Positions 16,223 to 24,793 of a stretch of DNA of 64,000 nt are shown piece by piece. The notes under the pieces are model-generated. The model was not told the DNA's origin. It was given only the letters and a program-made list of their open reading frames with translations, and did no database searches. A program made the position numbers and the translations under genes. Positions within the stretch are counted from its first letter, which is position 1, and each line of letters opens with the position of its first letter. The stretch is from Vibrio sp. VB16 (GTDB lineage Bacteria; Pseudomonadota; Gammaproteobacteria; Enterobacterales; Vibrionaceae). The stretch covers positions 1,426,001-1,490,000 of the forward strand of contig NZ_CP087590.1 in assembly GCF_015594925.2 (NCBI RefSeq), given 5' to 3'.

Positions 16223-16549
16223 ATGAAAAAAATAATTTTGGGTCTGTTAGTCTCAATGATGTCATTTGGTGCATTTGCTGATGCAGCCAAGGGACAACAA
16301 TATTACTTAAAATATTTGCGTCCCTATTTTAGCTATAACGGACAGGATTTTGCGGAGCAACATCTAAAAGTGGAATGGAAACGTTATTTCAAAAAAGATG
16401 CAAAGAGGTTTATCAAGACATATAGCAAAAAACATCCAGAATCCGCTGAATTTTTAGCCAGCGAAGATTTTCAAAAAATCGCACCGCATATTGCTGATTT
16501 TGCTATTAAATACGCGGCAGATAGTGGAGAACTCGCTAGCTGCAACTAA
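16223..16549 (+). CDS. Small periplasmic protein with penultimate cysteine, octaheme-cluster associated
   Basis: A 108-aa protein with a signal peptide (cleavage near AFADA, residue 20). There is no heme motif. The mature part is rich in K, Y and F and has KGQQYYLKYLRPYF and FAEQHLKVEWKRYF. I recall similar short proteins beside multiheme cytochromes in sulfur-metabolising bacteria, but the family has no function I can name. The only Cys is residue 107 of 108 (ending LASCN). A lone C-terminal Cys on a flexible tail is reminiscent of sulfur carriers such as SoxY or DsrC, and a rhodanese gene lies nearby; that link is speculation. A good GAGGG ribosome-binding site precedes ATG 16223. Confidence 0.7.
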   Translation: MKKIILGLLVSMMSFGAFADAAKGQQYYLKYLRPYFSYNGQDFAEQHLKVEWKRYFKKDAKRFIKTYSKKHPESAEFLASEDFQKIAPHIADFAIKYAADSGELASCN

Positions 16550-16688
16550 TTAGATCAGTTATCAGGAAAGAGATAACGATAGAAATTTATTCATAATTTG
16601 TCATTGAATGCGCTTTATGGTGGAGAACGACTTAACAAAATAATCTTAGTGCATTCAGTTCCTACCAAATAGATATGAGAATATTATT

Positions 16689-18065
16689 ATGAAACTATTA
16701 CCACTTTCAGCAGCGGTGATGCTGGTTCTTGCACCCTCCGTTCAGGCTGAAGAGGACCTTCAGGTACAAATTGATGAGCTAAAAGCTCAAGTACGAGAAA
16801 TGAAAATTGAGAATGCGGGTCAAAATCTCAAGTTTGGTGTTGATTATCGCGTCACTATGGACTCAATTGAGTACAAAATGGCTGATGGGAGCACCGCAAA
16901 AAACAGCGATCTTTTGACCAACAGGTTATGGATCAATATGGGTTACCAATACAACGATAACCTGTCGTTCATTGGTCAATTATCCTATAACAAAGCGTTT
17001 GGCGAATCCTTTACACAAAGTGGTTACGCTGATTTTGACTGGGTCGTTAATGAAAACCCGACGAATGATAATTCGTTAAATGTGCGTCAAGCTTACTTCC
17101 TCTATTTAGGTGAACAGTTTATGGGAGTAGACGACATGGGATGGTCATTTAGTTTAGGGAGAAGGCCTTCAACAGATGGTTTTCTAGTGAATCGTCGCGA
17201 AGGGTTTGACGAAGCACAATCTCCATTGGGCCATTCTATAAACGTTGAATTTGATGGACTTAGTCTAAATACAAAATGGGACGAGCTAACTGGTATCCCG
17301 GGAGCGGCAATCAAGTTATGTGCGGGACGAGGCTTATCTAATACTACAACACGTTTCACAATGTCTGGCACCGATTACGCCACGAGCGAAGATGCAACAG
17401 ATAACATCGATTTCGTCGGTTTCATTTTCACCCCATACGATGACGGCCAATATGATCTAAAAGCTATGGTCTATACGGCGTCAAACTTGATAGGCTATGA
17501 CGCTCAAAAAATCGGAATGGGTGAGGCGCCAACGTTTTACGATTTCGGTAATCTAAATAACGCGACAGTTTCATTTGAAATGAACGGTATCGGCGAATTG
17601 ATTAATGATTTCCTAGACAATACTCGTATTTTTGCTTCTTACGCGGTATCTCAAACCGATCCTTCTGCAGGCATGGCAATGCTAGGTTCTACAGAGAAAG
17701 AGACAGGTTACTCGTATTGGTTAGGCGTTAACGTTCCCGGCTTTATGGAAGATGACTCCTTCGGAGTCGAGTTCAACCATGGGTCTGAGTACTGGCGTTC
17801 ATTCACCTATGGTGAAGACACGGTTATTGGGTCAAAGCTTGCTGCAAGAGGGGATGCAATAGAGTTTTATTACAATCTGCCTATTATTGACGATGCTTGG
17901 GTAGCGCAAGTCAGGTATACCAAGATCAAATATGATTACAGTGGAAGCAACGGATTTTTTGGCAGCGCGTCTGCACCATACGACATGCAGACTGCCATGT
18001 CTTACGGTATGAATCCGGTAGAAGAGGCTGAAGATATTAGGCTGTTGCTAAGATACAAATATTAA
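16689..18065 (+). CDS. DUF3373-type outer-membrane beta-barrel protein
   Basis: A 458-aa protein with a signal peptide (ends VQAEE, residue 21), then a short coiled-coil-like segment (LQVQIDELKAQVREMKIEN), then alternating beta-strand sequence to a C-terminal aromatic strand ending RYKY. This matches the DUF3373 family of putative porins that often accompany multiheme cytochromes. It probably forms an outer-membrane channel for the substrate of the octaheme system. It lies 139 bp after the small Cys protein and is followed by a strong terminator, so it ends the cluster's first transcript. Confidence 0.75.
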   Translation: MKLLPLSAAVMLVLAPSVQAEEDLQVQIDELKAQVREMKIENAGQNLKFGVDYRVTMDSIEYKMADGSTAKNSDLLTNRLWINMGYQYNDNLSFIGQLSYNKAFGESFTQSGYADFDWVVNENPTNDNSLNVRQAYFLYLGEQFMGVDDMGWSFSLGRRPSTDGFLVNRREGFDEAQSPLGHSINVEFDGLSLNTKWDELTGIPGAAIKLCAGRGLSNTTTRFTMSGTDYATSEDATDNIDFVGFIFTPYDDGQYDLKAMVYTASNLIGYDAQKIGMGEAPTFYDFGNLNNATVSFEMNGIGELINDFLDNTRIFASYAVSQTDPSAGMAMLGSTEKETGYSYWLGVNVPGFMEDDSFGVEFNHGSEYWRSFTYGEDTVIGSKLAARGDAIEFYYNLPIIDDAWVAQVRYTKIKYDYSGSNGFFGSASAPYDMQTAMSYGMNPVEEAEDIRLLLRYKY

Positions 18066-18066
18066 A

Positions 18067-18104
18067 AATAAGGGCCGTTTAGTGATAAACGGCCCTTATT
18101 TTTT
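18067..18104 (+). terminator. Terminator closing octaheme-DUF3373 operon
   Basis: A 14-bp perfect stem (18067-18080 with 18087-18100), 6-nt loop AGTGAT and a T run. It is one of the strongest terminators in the window. Confidence 0.95.
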
Positions 18105-18297
18105 CAGATAAACCATATTAAGTGTGTGGTCTATCAAAAATACAGAATTTAGCTAATAAGAATATTAGAATATAGTGATCTATTGCACACCACAATCGCC
18201 ATTTTTCTTTGATTATTATTGATAGAAGTCCAAGTTAAGAAAGACACGTCTTTTCTTTTAAACTGCTAGATTACAGATGACAATTTGGAGGAACCAA

Positions 18298-19584
18298 ATG
18301 TTTAAACATTCCCTGATTATTACATCCTTGCTGTTAGCGCCAATGTCGCTAATGGCCGAAGAAGTGGTCGGTAAAATTCAGTCCATTTCTACCAATGCGA
18401 AAGTTATTCAATACTTAAATCCTAAAACGAAAGAAGTCACGGTCATCAAATTTACCGACCAAACTAAATTAGTAGACGCTGAGTCGTTTAAAGAACTTAC
18501 TAAAAACACCAAATTTAAAGCGACACTAGACGACAATGGTGTTGCCACCAAGATTAAGAGAATACTGGTTAAGTTACCACCAGAACAGGTAATTGATACC
18601 GACACTTTATCTGAATTGCTTGATGAAGGAGCACCGGTATTTATCGGTGATGCTCGCCCACCAAATGTCTATAATGTAGGCCATCTTCCTACGTCTAAAT
18701 CGACTCCATCTAATAAACTTAAGGAAAACCTTAATTGGCTACCTAAAAATAAGGATGCATTGATTGTATTCTACTGTGGTGGTGTTACTTGTCCGCTAAG
18801 CCCTGCGGCTCTTAAGATTGCTATGGAAAATGGTTACACCAACGTAAAAGCCTATGTAGAAGGTTTTCCTGCATGGAAAGGTGAGGTTTATCCTTCTCAC
18901 GTGAACGCTGACTGGGTTAAAAAGAACCTAGATAAGCACCATGTTATTTTAGACGTGCGTTCTAACCCTGCATCTTCGATTAAAGGGGCTGTTACGCTTC
19001 CTTCTGAAGAACTCGTCGCAATGCATGACAAAATGAACAAGGAAAAGGTGGCAACAAACAAGCGTACTATTTTTAATCTTAGGGACAAAAAAGCACCTAT
19101 CATCATAGTTGCAGATACAGCGGATGCAGATGAAGCCATTGAAGCCTATGAGATATTAACGTTTTGGAAATTTAAAAATGTCGTTATCTTAAAAGAAGGT
19201 ATGGAAGGGTGGATGGCGGCGAATCTACCACAAGATAATGTCGCGACAGAATTGGTTTATGAGAAAAAACTGGCTAAAGGCGCAATAGAAGAAACGGCGT
19301 TTGTGAAGGCAGCCAAAGAAGGTACAGCTATGATTATTGATGTCCGCGATACGGCTGAAGTTAGCCACGGTGCAGTATTAGGTTCCATCAATATTCCATT
19401 AGGTGAACTCGACCAAAACTTAGCGAAGATCCCGAAAGACAAACTGGTTATTCTACACTGCGTTGGTGGAGCTCGTGCGTCTCTTGGTTATACACTATTA
19501 ACGAAGAAAGGTTATACAAACGTCAAGTTCTTGAATGATACCTTTGCCGACGTTGCGAAAGACAATGGCATCGAATTGATATAA
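18298..19584 (+). CDS. Periplasmic protein with three rhodanese domains
   Basis: A 428-aa exported protein (signal ends near LMAEE). After a small beta-rich domain (about 20-95) come three rhodanese-like modules. The first (about 105-200) has an active loop with YCGGVTCPLS, the second (about 205-310) lacks a catalytic Cys (IIIVADTADAD at the loop position), and the third (about 325-425) has LHCVGGARAS. Rhodaneses move sulfane sulfur between thiols. An ATG-proximal GGAGG 6 nt before ATG 18298 decides the start; an ORF start at 18277 is upstream of that site. It has its own promoter region after the DUF3373 terminator but belongs by context to the same putative sulfur system. Confidence 0.85.
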   Translation: MFKHSLIITSLLLAPMSLMAEEVVGKIQSISTNAKVIQYLNPKTKEVTVIKFTDQTKLVDAESFKELTKNTKFKATLDDNGVATKIKRILVKLPPEQVIDTDTLSELLDEGAPVFIGDARPPNVYNVGHLPTSKSTPSNKLKENLNWLPKNKDALIVFYCGGVTCPLSPAALKIAMENGYTNVKAYVEGFPAWKGEVYPSHVNADWVKKNLDKHHVILDVRSNPASSIKGAVTLPSEELVAMHDKMNKEKVATNKRTIFNLRDKKAPIIIVADTADADEAIEAYEILTFWKFKNVVILKEGMEGWMAANLPQDNVATELVYEKKLAKGAIEETAFVKAAKEGTAMIIDVRDTAEVSHGAVLGSINIPLGELDQNLAKIPKDKLVILHCVGGARASLGYTLLTKKGYTNVKFLNDTFADVAKDNGIELI

Positions 19585-19657
19585 CACCAATGTCAGGTTA
19601 GTCACATCATTAATATGATTGGTAAAGTAGGACATAAAGCTGATCAATTAATCTAAT

Positions 19658-19684
19658 AAAGCCCACTAGAAAGTGGGCTTTATA
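19658..19684 (+). terminator. Terminator after rhodanese gene
   Basis: A 10-bp perfect stem AAAGCCCACT / AGTGGGCTTT with AGAA loop; the T tract is short. It sits between convergent genes and may serve both. Confidence 0.8.
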
Positions 19685-19734
19685 CTATAATTTTCATCAT
19701 GTGAGAAAGTAGTGTAAGAGGTCTCGAAGAGTAT

Positions 19735-20634
19735 CTAAAACACATGGATAATTGAGTGGTATTTATCTCTAATGTGCTCGATGAGTAATTGTATTTTTTT
19801 GGGGACCTGTTTGGTGTAAGGATATACGGCATAGATGCCTAGTTTTTTTGCAACTAAGTCAGGAAAGATATCGACCAAATTTCCAGCAACGATGTCGTCA
19901 TAGACTAGGACCGATGGCATGTAAGCAATGCCTCGTCCACCTAGCGTAGCCCTGCGGAGTGCTGAAGCATCATCGGTTGAAAAGTTACCGGTAATGGTAA
20001 CAATATAATCGCCATTTTTGCCTTTGAATTCCCACTCGGTCGCACCACTTGTTTGATAGGTATATTTAAGGCAGTTATGCTTAACAAGATCATTTGGAAT
20101 AAAAGGACGGCCTTTAGCTTGAATGTATTCAGGAGAAGCACAAACAACCCATTGCGAATCAGTAATGTGCCGTGCTATTAAGCTCGAGTCTTCCAAATGG
20201 CCAGTACGTATGACCAAATCGTAACCTTCTCCAACAAGATCAACAAACCGGTTGTTGAGGTTCATCTCAATGTTAATGCCGGGATAAAGATTACAAAATT
20301 CTGCGATGGTGTCGGCTAAAACAAGTCGACCGGAAATAGTAGGAACAGACATTTTTATATTACCGCTGATTTTTTCGCCATAACCTGAAAGTGCATCTTG
20401 GCCGTCGAACACCGCTTGTTTCACAGTTTGCGCATGTTCTAACAAGGTTGATCCCGCTTCAGTGAGAGTCAGTTTCCTAGTGGTACGGTATAACAAAGCA
20501 ACGCCAAGTTCTTTCTCCAATCGGGTGATTCTTTTACTAACTACCGAGTTTGTAAGGTTATTTTTCTCTGCGGCTTTGCTAAAACTGTTGAGTTCAACGA
20601 CTTGGGCAAAGAGTAATAAATCGTCTGCATTCAT
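19735..20634 (-). CDS. LysR-family transcriptional regulator, divergent from lutABC
   Basis: A 299-aa protein with an N-terminal wHTH (about 1-60: FAQVVELNSFSKAAEKNNLTNSVVSKRITRLE) and a substrate-binding domain of periplasmic-binding fold (about 90-295). It is close to the DsgA/TTR-type LysR proteins (YhjC/AaeR-like) by general appearance; the ligand cannot be told. It is divergent from the L-lactate oxidation genes with a 128-bp spacer that contains a perfect 9-bp inverted repeat, so it is the likely regulator of lutABC. The usual E. coli lactate regulator LldR is a GntR protein, so this would be a different control. Confidence 0.85.
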   Translation of the reverse strand: MNADDLLLFAQVVELNSFSKAAEKNNLTNSVVSKRITRLEKELGVALLYRTTRKLTLTEAGSTLLEHAQTVKQAVFDGQDALSGYGEKISGNIKMSVPTISGRLVLADTIAEFCNLYPGINIEMNLNNRFVDLVGEGYDLVIRTGHLEDSSLIARHITDSQWVVCASPEYIQAKGRPFIPNDLVKHNCLKYTYQTSGATEWEFKGKNGDYIVTITGNFSTDDASALRRATLGGRGIAYMPSVLVYDDIVAGNLVDIFPDLVAKKLGIYAVYPYTKQVPKKIQLLIEHIRDKYHSIIHVF

Positions 20635-20650
20635 ACATTATGTTCAATTT

Positions 20651-20675
20651 AGAAATAATTATTTTCATTATTTCT
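20651..20675. promoter_or_regulatory. Inverted repeat, candidate LysR operator
   Basis: AGAAATAAT at 20651-20659 and ATTATTTCT at 20667-20675 form a perfect 9-bp dyad with a 7-bp spacer. It sits 17 bp before the LysR start and about 90 bp before lutA, a usual place for an autoregulatory LysR site. Confidence 0.55.
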
Positions 20676-20762
20676 CTATATCGCAAAAAAGGAAAGCGTT
20701 ATCGTAGAAAAAGTGAACACAACAATAATTAAATCAAGACAAATGCAATGAGGTATTAGTAC

Positions 20763-21518
20763 ATGCGTATCTACCCGATGAAGCCAAATAAAGTCTATTT
20801 TTACGCCACTTGTCTAGTGGATATGTTTGACCCAGATGCAGGATTAGATGCGATACGCCTTATGGAAAAAGAGGGGCTAGAGGTTATCTTTGTTGAAAAG
20901 CAGACGTGTTGCGGACAGCCAGCTTATACCTCTGGTTATGATGATGAAGCGAAGCGTGTGGCGTTGAGTCAAATCGCATTATTTCCAGAGCAATATCCCG
21001 TCGTGGTTTTGTCCGGCTCTTGTGGTGGAATGATGCATCATCACTACAGCCGCCTGTTTAAGGGGGATGAACAAGAACAAAAGGTAAACCAGTTTTGCGA
21101 ACGAGTATTTGAACTGACAGAGTTCCTCGTCAATGTATGCAGGACAAAGTTAATTGATCAAGGAGAACCAAGCAGCGTCGTGATGCACACCTCTTGCGCG
21201 GCAAGACGGGAAATGAACGTGCATGTCACATCGACCCAGCTATTAGATCAGTTAAAGAATGTTGAGCTGAAGATGCAAGATTATGAAGAGGAATGTTGTG
21301 GGTTTGGTGGCACCTTTTCAGTTAGGCATCCAGATATAAGTCAATCCATGGTTGAGGACAAAACCAAGCACATAGAAGCGACGAACGCAGATAGATTGGT
21401 GAGTGCTGATTGGGGTTGTTTGCTCAATATTAATGGAGCGTATGAATACCAAGGGAAAGCGATTCGTGGACAACACATCGCGAGTTTCTTGATCGAAAGA
21501 ATAAGGGGAGCGAATTAA
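20763..21518 (+). CDS. lutA: L-lactate oxidation protein LutA/LldE (Fe-S/CCG domain)
   Basis: A 251-aa cytoplasmic subunit of the non-flavin L-lactate dehydrogenase complex LutABC (LldEFG). It carries two cysteine-rich CCG-type domains: TCCGQPAYTSGY at about residue 46 and EECCGFGGTFSVRH at about 180, plus CAARR between them. These resemble the heterodisulfide-reductase CCG folds. GAGG 9 nt before ATG 20763 supports the start. Its stop overlaps the lutB start by one base, showing coupling. Confidence 0.95.
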   Translation: MRIYPMKPNKVYFYATCLVDMFDPDAGLDAIRLMEKEGLEVIFVEKQTCCGQPAYTSGYDDEAKRVALSQIALFPEQYPVVVLSGSCGGMMHHHYSRLFKGDEQEQKVNQFCERVFELTEFLVNVCRTKLIDQGEPSSVVMHTSCAARREMNVHVTSTQLLDQLKNVELKMQDYEEECCGFGGTFSVRHPDISQSMVEDKTKHIEATNADRLVSADWGCLLNINGAYEYQGKAIRGQHIASFLIERIRGAN

Positions 21519-22945
21519 TGTCACAAACTCCACAGAATTTTCATCAGCAAGCCCACGTAGCACTTCAAGATAAACAACTACGTGCCAACTTTCGTGGCGC
21601 GATGGATTACCTGCGAGACAAGCGAAAAACGGCCTTTTCGGATTTGGACGAAGAGAAAGCGATTCGTGACCTTTCAGAGGCGATAAGGCAGCGCTGTTTA
21701 AGTAAACTACCGACATTGCTTGAACAATTGGAGCGCAATTGCATCAGCAATGGCATACTAGTTCATTGGGCAGAAGACGCAGAGCAAGCCAACGATATTA
21801 TTGCAGGCATTGCCAATAATGTGCAGGGGAAATTCATCATCAAGGGTAAGTCGATGGTGAGTGAAGAGATAGAACTCAACCATGAAATGGCAAAGCTGGG
21901 TATAGAGTGTTTAGAAAGCGATATGGGAGAATATATCGTACAACTTGATGGCGATAAGCCTTCTCATATTATCATGCCAGCGATACATAAAAATAAGCAG
22001 GAAGTCAGCGATACCTTCGAACAAAACCTAGATAATTTTACACCTACTGTTGATGTTGACGAGCTGATTCAAACGGGCCGTACTCGATTACGCCGTAAGT
22101 TTCATGATGCGGATATTGGACTTTCAGGTGTTAATTTCGCGGTGGCAGAAACGGGAACCTTATGCTTGGTTGAGAATGAAGGTAATGGTCGGATGACGAC
22201 GACGGTGCCTAATGTCCATATCGCCATAACAGGAATAGAAAAGGTCGTTGAGTTTTTATCTGATGTGCCTCCGCTTTATAGTGCGTTAACTCGCTCGGCT
22301 ACCGGGCAGGCTATTAGCACCTATTTTAATATGATTACATCCCCGAGAAAGCGGGGTGAAAAAGATGGCCCAGAACAGGTTCATCTTGTGCTGTTAGATA
22401 ACGGGAGAACTCAGGCTTACCGAGACGAAGAGTTAAGAAAAACGCTTCAATGTATTCGTTGTGGTGCGTGTATGAATCATTGCCCTGTCTACACAAAAAT
22501 AGGCGGTCACGCTTATGGTACCGTTTATCCGGGGCCGATCGGAAAAATTATTTCGCCACATCTATTAGGTTTAGATAAAACCAAGGACCTTGTGACCGCG
22601 TCTAGTCTTTGTGGAGCGTGTGGTGAGGTGTGTCCAGTCCGAATACCTATTCCTGAAATGCTACAGCGCTTAAGGCGAGAAGCGAAGAATTCGGAACAAG
22701 AAGGGACGTTTCCACTTAAAGGACAACAATCGGCCAAAAGCAAAACAGAAGCACTGGCCATAAAAAGCTTTGCATATGCGGCAACGCATCCAACCATGTA
22801 TCATTTTGGCACCCGTTCGGCGACGACATTTCGCTTTCTGATGCCGAAGAAATTGGGACCTTGGACGCAATGTAGAACGGCACCTAAACCGGCTGAAAAA
22901 ACATTACATCAAAGAATGAAAGAGCATAAAAGGGATAAAAAATGA
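21518..22945 (+). CDS. lutB: L-lactate oxidation iron-sulfur protein LutB/LldF
   Basis: A 475-aa central subunit of the L-lactate oxidation complex. The N-terminal LUD-type domain shows GKSMVSEEIELNHE and FAVAETGTLCLVENEGNGRM. A C-terminal ferredoxin-like domain carries two 4Fe-4S clusters: CIRCGACMNHCPVY and CGACGEVCPVRIP. The complex oxidises L-lactate to pyruvate and feeds the respiratory chain. It overlaps lutA by 1 nt and lutC by 4 nt, so the three genes are one tightly coupled operon. No lactate permease gene is adjacent in this window. Confidence 0.96.
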   Translation: MSQTPQNFHQQAHVALQDKQLRANFRGAMDYLRDKRKTAFSDLDEEKAIRDLSEAIRQRCLSKLPTLLEQLERNCISNGILVHWAEDAEQANDIIAGIANNVQGKFIIKGKSMVSEEIELNHEMAKLGIECLESDMGEYIVQLDGDKPSHIIMPAIHKNKQEVSDTFEQNLDNFTPTVDVDELIQTGRTRLRRKFHDADIGLSGVNFAVAETGTLCLVENEGNGRMTTTVPNVHIAITGIEKVVEFLSDVPPLYSALTRSATGQAISTYFNMITSPRKRGEKDGPEQVHLVLLDNGRTQAYRDEELRKTLQCIRCGACMNHCPVYTKIGGHAYGTVYPGPIGKIISPHLLGLDKTKDLVTASSLCGACGEVCPVRIPIPEMLQRLRREAKNSEQEGTFPLKGQQSAKSKTEALAIKSFAYAATHPTMYHFGTRSATTFRFLMPKKLGPWTQCRTAPKPAEKTLHQRMKEHKRDKK

Positions 22946-23631
22946 ACAGTGATAACGTAAAAATGCGCTCTCAGTCGGCGAGAAACAGTATCTTAGAAAA
23001 GCTAAATCAAGCACAGGTAACACCAATGGGTAAAGAAACGTTGGAATATCAACCTTGGGGTCATGTAGAACCACCTACTCAGGTTGAAAAAACAGAACGT
23101 TTTATTGCCTGCATGGAAGCAAATCATACAGAGATCAAGCGAATCCTAAAAAGTGAACTAGACGTTACAATTCAAGCTATTGTTGCGGACAAGGCGTTTA
23201 AAACGGCCGCTATCGGTACCGCAGGAGAATATCATCAGAGTTTTGTTCGTGGCTTAGATAAATTAGAGACAACGCTATTCGATAAGGCTATCGAAGAGTG
23301 GAAGACTGAGTTATTTGAAAACGTCGACGTAGGTGTAACGCACGTTTTAGCGGGAATTGCGGATACGGGTGCATTGGTACTGTGGCCGAGCATTGAAGAA
23401 CCAAGGACTTTGTCTCTTGTGCCGCCATGTCATATTGCGGTGATTGAAGAGTCGATGATAATGAGCAATTTTTCTGAAGTGATGGCCACACAGAATTGGA
23501 CGAATTCAATACCAACCAACGCACTATTGATCTCTGGCCCTTCGAAAACGGCAGACATTCAACAAACTCTTGCCTATGGTGCTCATGGGCCAAGTGAGCT
23601 TGTGGTGTTAATTATAAAAGACGTATTGTAA
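22942..23631 (+). CDS. lutC: L-lactate oxidation protein LutC/LldG
   Basis: A 229-aa LUD-domain subunit of LutABC. Typical features are the ADTGALVLWPS segment, the LSLVPPCHIAVIEES stretch and the C-terminal ISGPSKTADIQQTLAYGAHGPSELVV, which matches the conserved GPS-TADIE-x-x-x-V-x-G-x-HGP signature of the family. The ATG overlaps the lutB stop (ATGA). It is the last gene of the operon; a tRNA-Leu promoter begins about 75 bp downstream. Confidence 0.94.
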   Translation: MNSDNVKMRSQSARNSILEKLNQAQVTPMGKETLEYQPWGHVEPPTQVEKTERFIACMEANHTEIKRILKSELDVTIQAIVADKAFKTAAIGTAGEYHQSFVRGLDKLETTLFDKAIEEWKTELFENVDVGVTHVLAGIADTGALVLWPSIEEPRTLSLVPPCHIAVIEESMIMSNFSEVMATQNWTNSIPTNALLISGPSKTADIQQTLAYGAHGPSELVVLIIKDVL

Positions 23632-23704
23632 TGACGAAATAGCGTGAAAATGAAGCGAACAAGTCAATTTTTGTTCGGTTGAACACCTAATCAAAGAATT
23701 ATAC

Positions 23705-23732
23705 TTGACGTAATTCTAAAAGTGGGTAAATT
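23705..23732 (+). promoter_or_regulatory. Sigma70 promoter of second tRNA-Leu
   Basis: TTGACG (23705-23710) and TAAATT (23727-23732), 16-bp spacer, then a GC-rich AGCCGCC discriminator. The architecture matches the other tRNA promoters in this window. Confidence 0.75.
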
Positions 23733-23850
23733 AGCCGCCACACGAGAGAACAATCTCGTATAGAAACAAGTTTTAGTTATTGAATTTGCTTCAATAACAT
23801 AGATGGTGTCAACTCAATACAGTTAGACGCATCGCAATCCAGAATTGCGT

Positions 23851-23937
23851 GCCCTGGTGGTGGAATTGGTAGACACAAGGGATTTAAAATCCCTCGGCGT
23901 TCGCGCTGTGCCGGTTCAAGTCCGGCCCGGGGCACCA
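23851..23937 (+). tRNA. tRNA-Leu (TAA), copy 2
   Basis: The 87-nt sequence is the same as the tRNA-Leu at 7182, with TAA at 23885-23887 and encoded CCA. The 5' leader is also related to the first copy (GATGGTGTC, AGTTAG and AGAATTGCGT shared in order), so leader and gene were duplicated together. This copy is monocistronic. Confidence 0.97.
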
Positions 23938-23944
23938 TCTTTTA

Positions 23945-23974
23945 AAGCCTCCGCAGAAATGCGGGGGCTTTTTT
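23945..23974 (+). terminator. Terminator of second tRNA-Leu
   Basis: A 10-bp stem AAGCCTCCGC / GCGGGGGCTT with the same AGAAAT loop as the tRNA-Gly terminators, then a T run. The shared loop and flanks suggest a common origin with compensatory stem changes. Confidence 0.93.
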
Positions 23975-24103
23975 ACGAATAGAAACGAATGATTTTATGT
24001 TGTCTATTTACGAAAAAACAAGCATACGCATTTGTGTATGCTTGTTCATGTCTTTATTGATGGGTAGCAAGTTTTCTAGCTCGGTATTCATTTAGTCTTA
24101 CTT

Positions 24104-24793
24104 TCACTCTGGTTTCCATTCCTGTAATGCCATTTGATATTCTTTCATCATTTGATCGCAAGGCTTCTCAGAAAGATCCAAAGATTCGATGATGTCTTGG
24201 TCTAAATCTTGTCGAACATCAATCGTCGCTTGATAGCTTTCGCGACGATAGCTGTTATTGAGTACTAATGCTTTAAATTGAGTGAGTTCGTCCTCACTAA
24301 ACCCGCTGTCGTACCAGCATTGAATAGCATGATTCTCTTCGTGAAAGATAGAATACTGCCTTGAGATCCGTCCTCTACCTCTTTCTTTTGCCATTTTGTC
24401 TACAATGCTGACCATCTGCACGTAGACCGCTCTCTTTTTAGGCTGGTAAGGAAACTTGTATCCAATATAGACTTCAAGGTCGTCACGTATACCGTTACCA
24501 TTACTGTCCACTTCAGCAGGGTCTTTGGGTAGAGCCTGAATAAAAGGAGGCAAAATACTGATCTGTTCTGAGGTTAATGCCGCTTTAATTTCATCTGGTT
24601 TGATTGTCTCTAGAACGATAGCATTTGGTTCGGTCGGTTCTGCAACGATGCTAGCATTTGAATTAGAGGTTCTAACTTTGGGTTGGGAATCTGGTCTTAA
24701 TGCCTGAGATTGTTCTGGTTGAATGATCAACACAATCAGGCTTACCACGATAATGGCGATAAATGCGTAAATTATATATTTAAATAGCTTCAT
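24104..24793 (-). CDS. Hypothetical membrane-anchored protein with calcium-loop-like motif
   Basis: A 229-aa protein I do not recognise. Residues 5-25 form one hydrophobic helix, either a signal anchor or an uncleaved signal. A Ser/Asn/Glu/Pro-rich linker of about 40 residues follows, then a soluble domain. Within it, DSNGNGIRDDLE (about residue 96) looks like a single EF-hand or dockerin-type calcium loop. Two Cys residues in the C-terminal half (in IQCWYD and KPCDQM) could form a disulfide if the domain is periplasmic. It is monocistronic on the minus strand between tRNA-Leu and the EIIB gene. No function is proposed. Confidence 0.65.
   Translation of the reverse strand: MKLFKYIIYAFIAIIVVSLIVLIIQPEQSQALRPDSQPKVRTSNSNASIVAEPTEPNAIVLETIKPDEIKAALTSEQISILPPFIQALPKDPAEVDSNGNGIRDDLEVYIGYKFPYQPKKRAVYVQMVSIVDKMAKERGRGRISRQYSIFHEENHAIQCWYDSGFSEDELTQFKALVLNNSYRRESYQATIDVRQDLDQDIIESLDLSEKPCDQMMKEYQMALQEWKPE

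Noticed and set aside
18105..18297. FNR site before the rhodanese gene
   Set aside because: TTGATTATTATTGAT at about 18208 is a direct repeat of the half site, not an inverted one.
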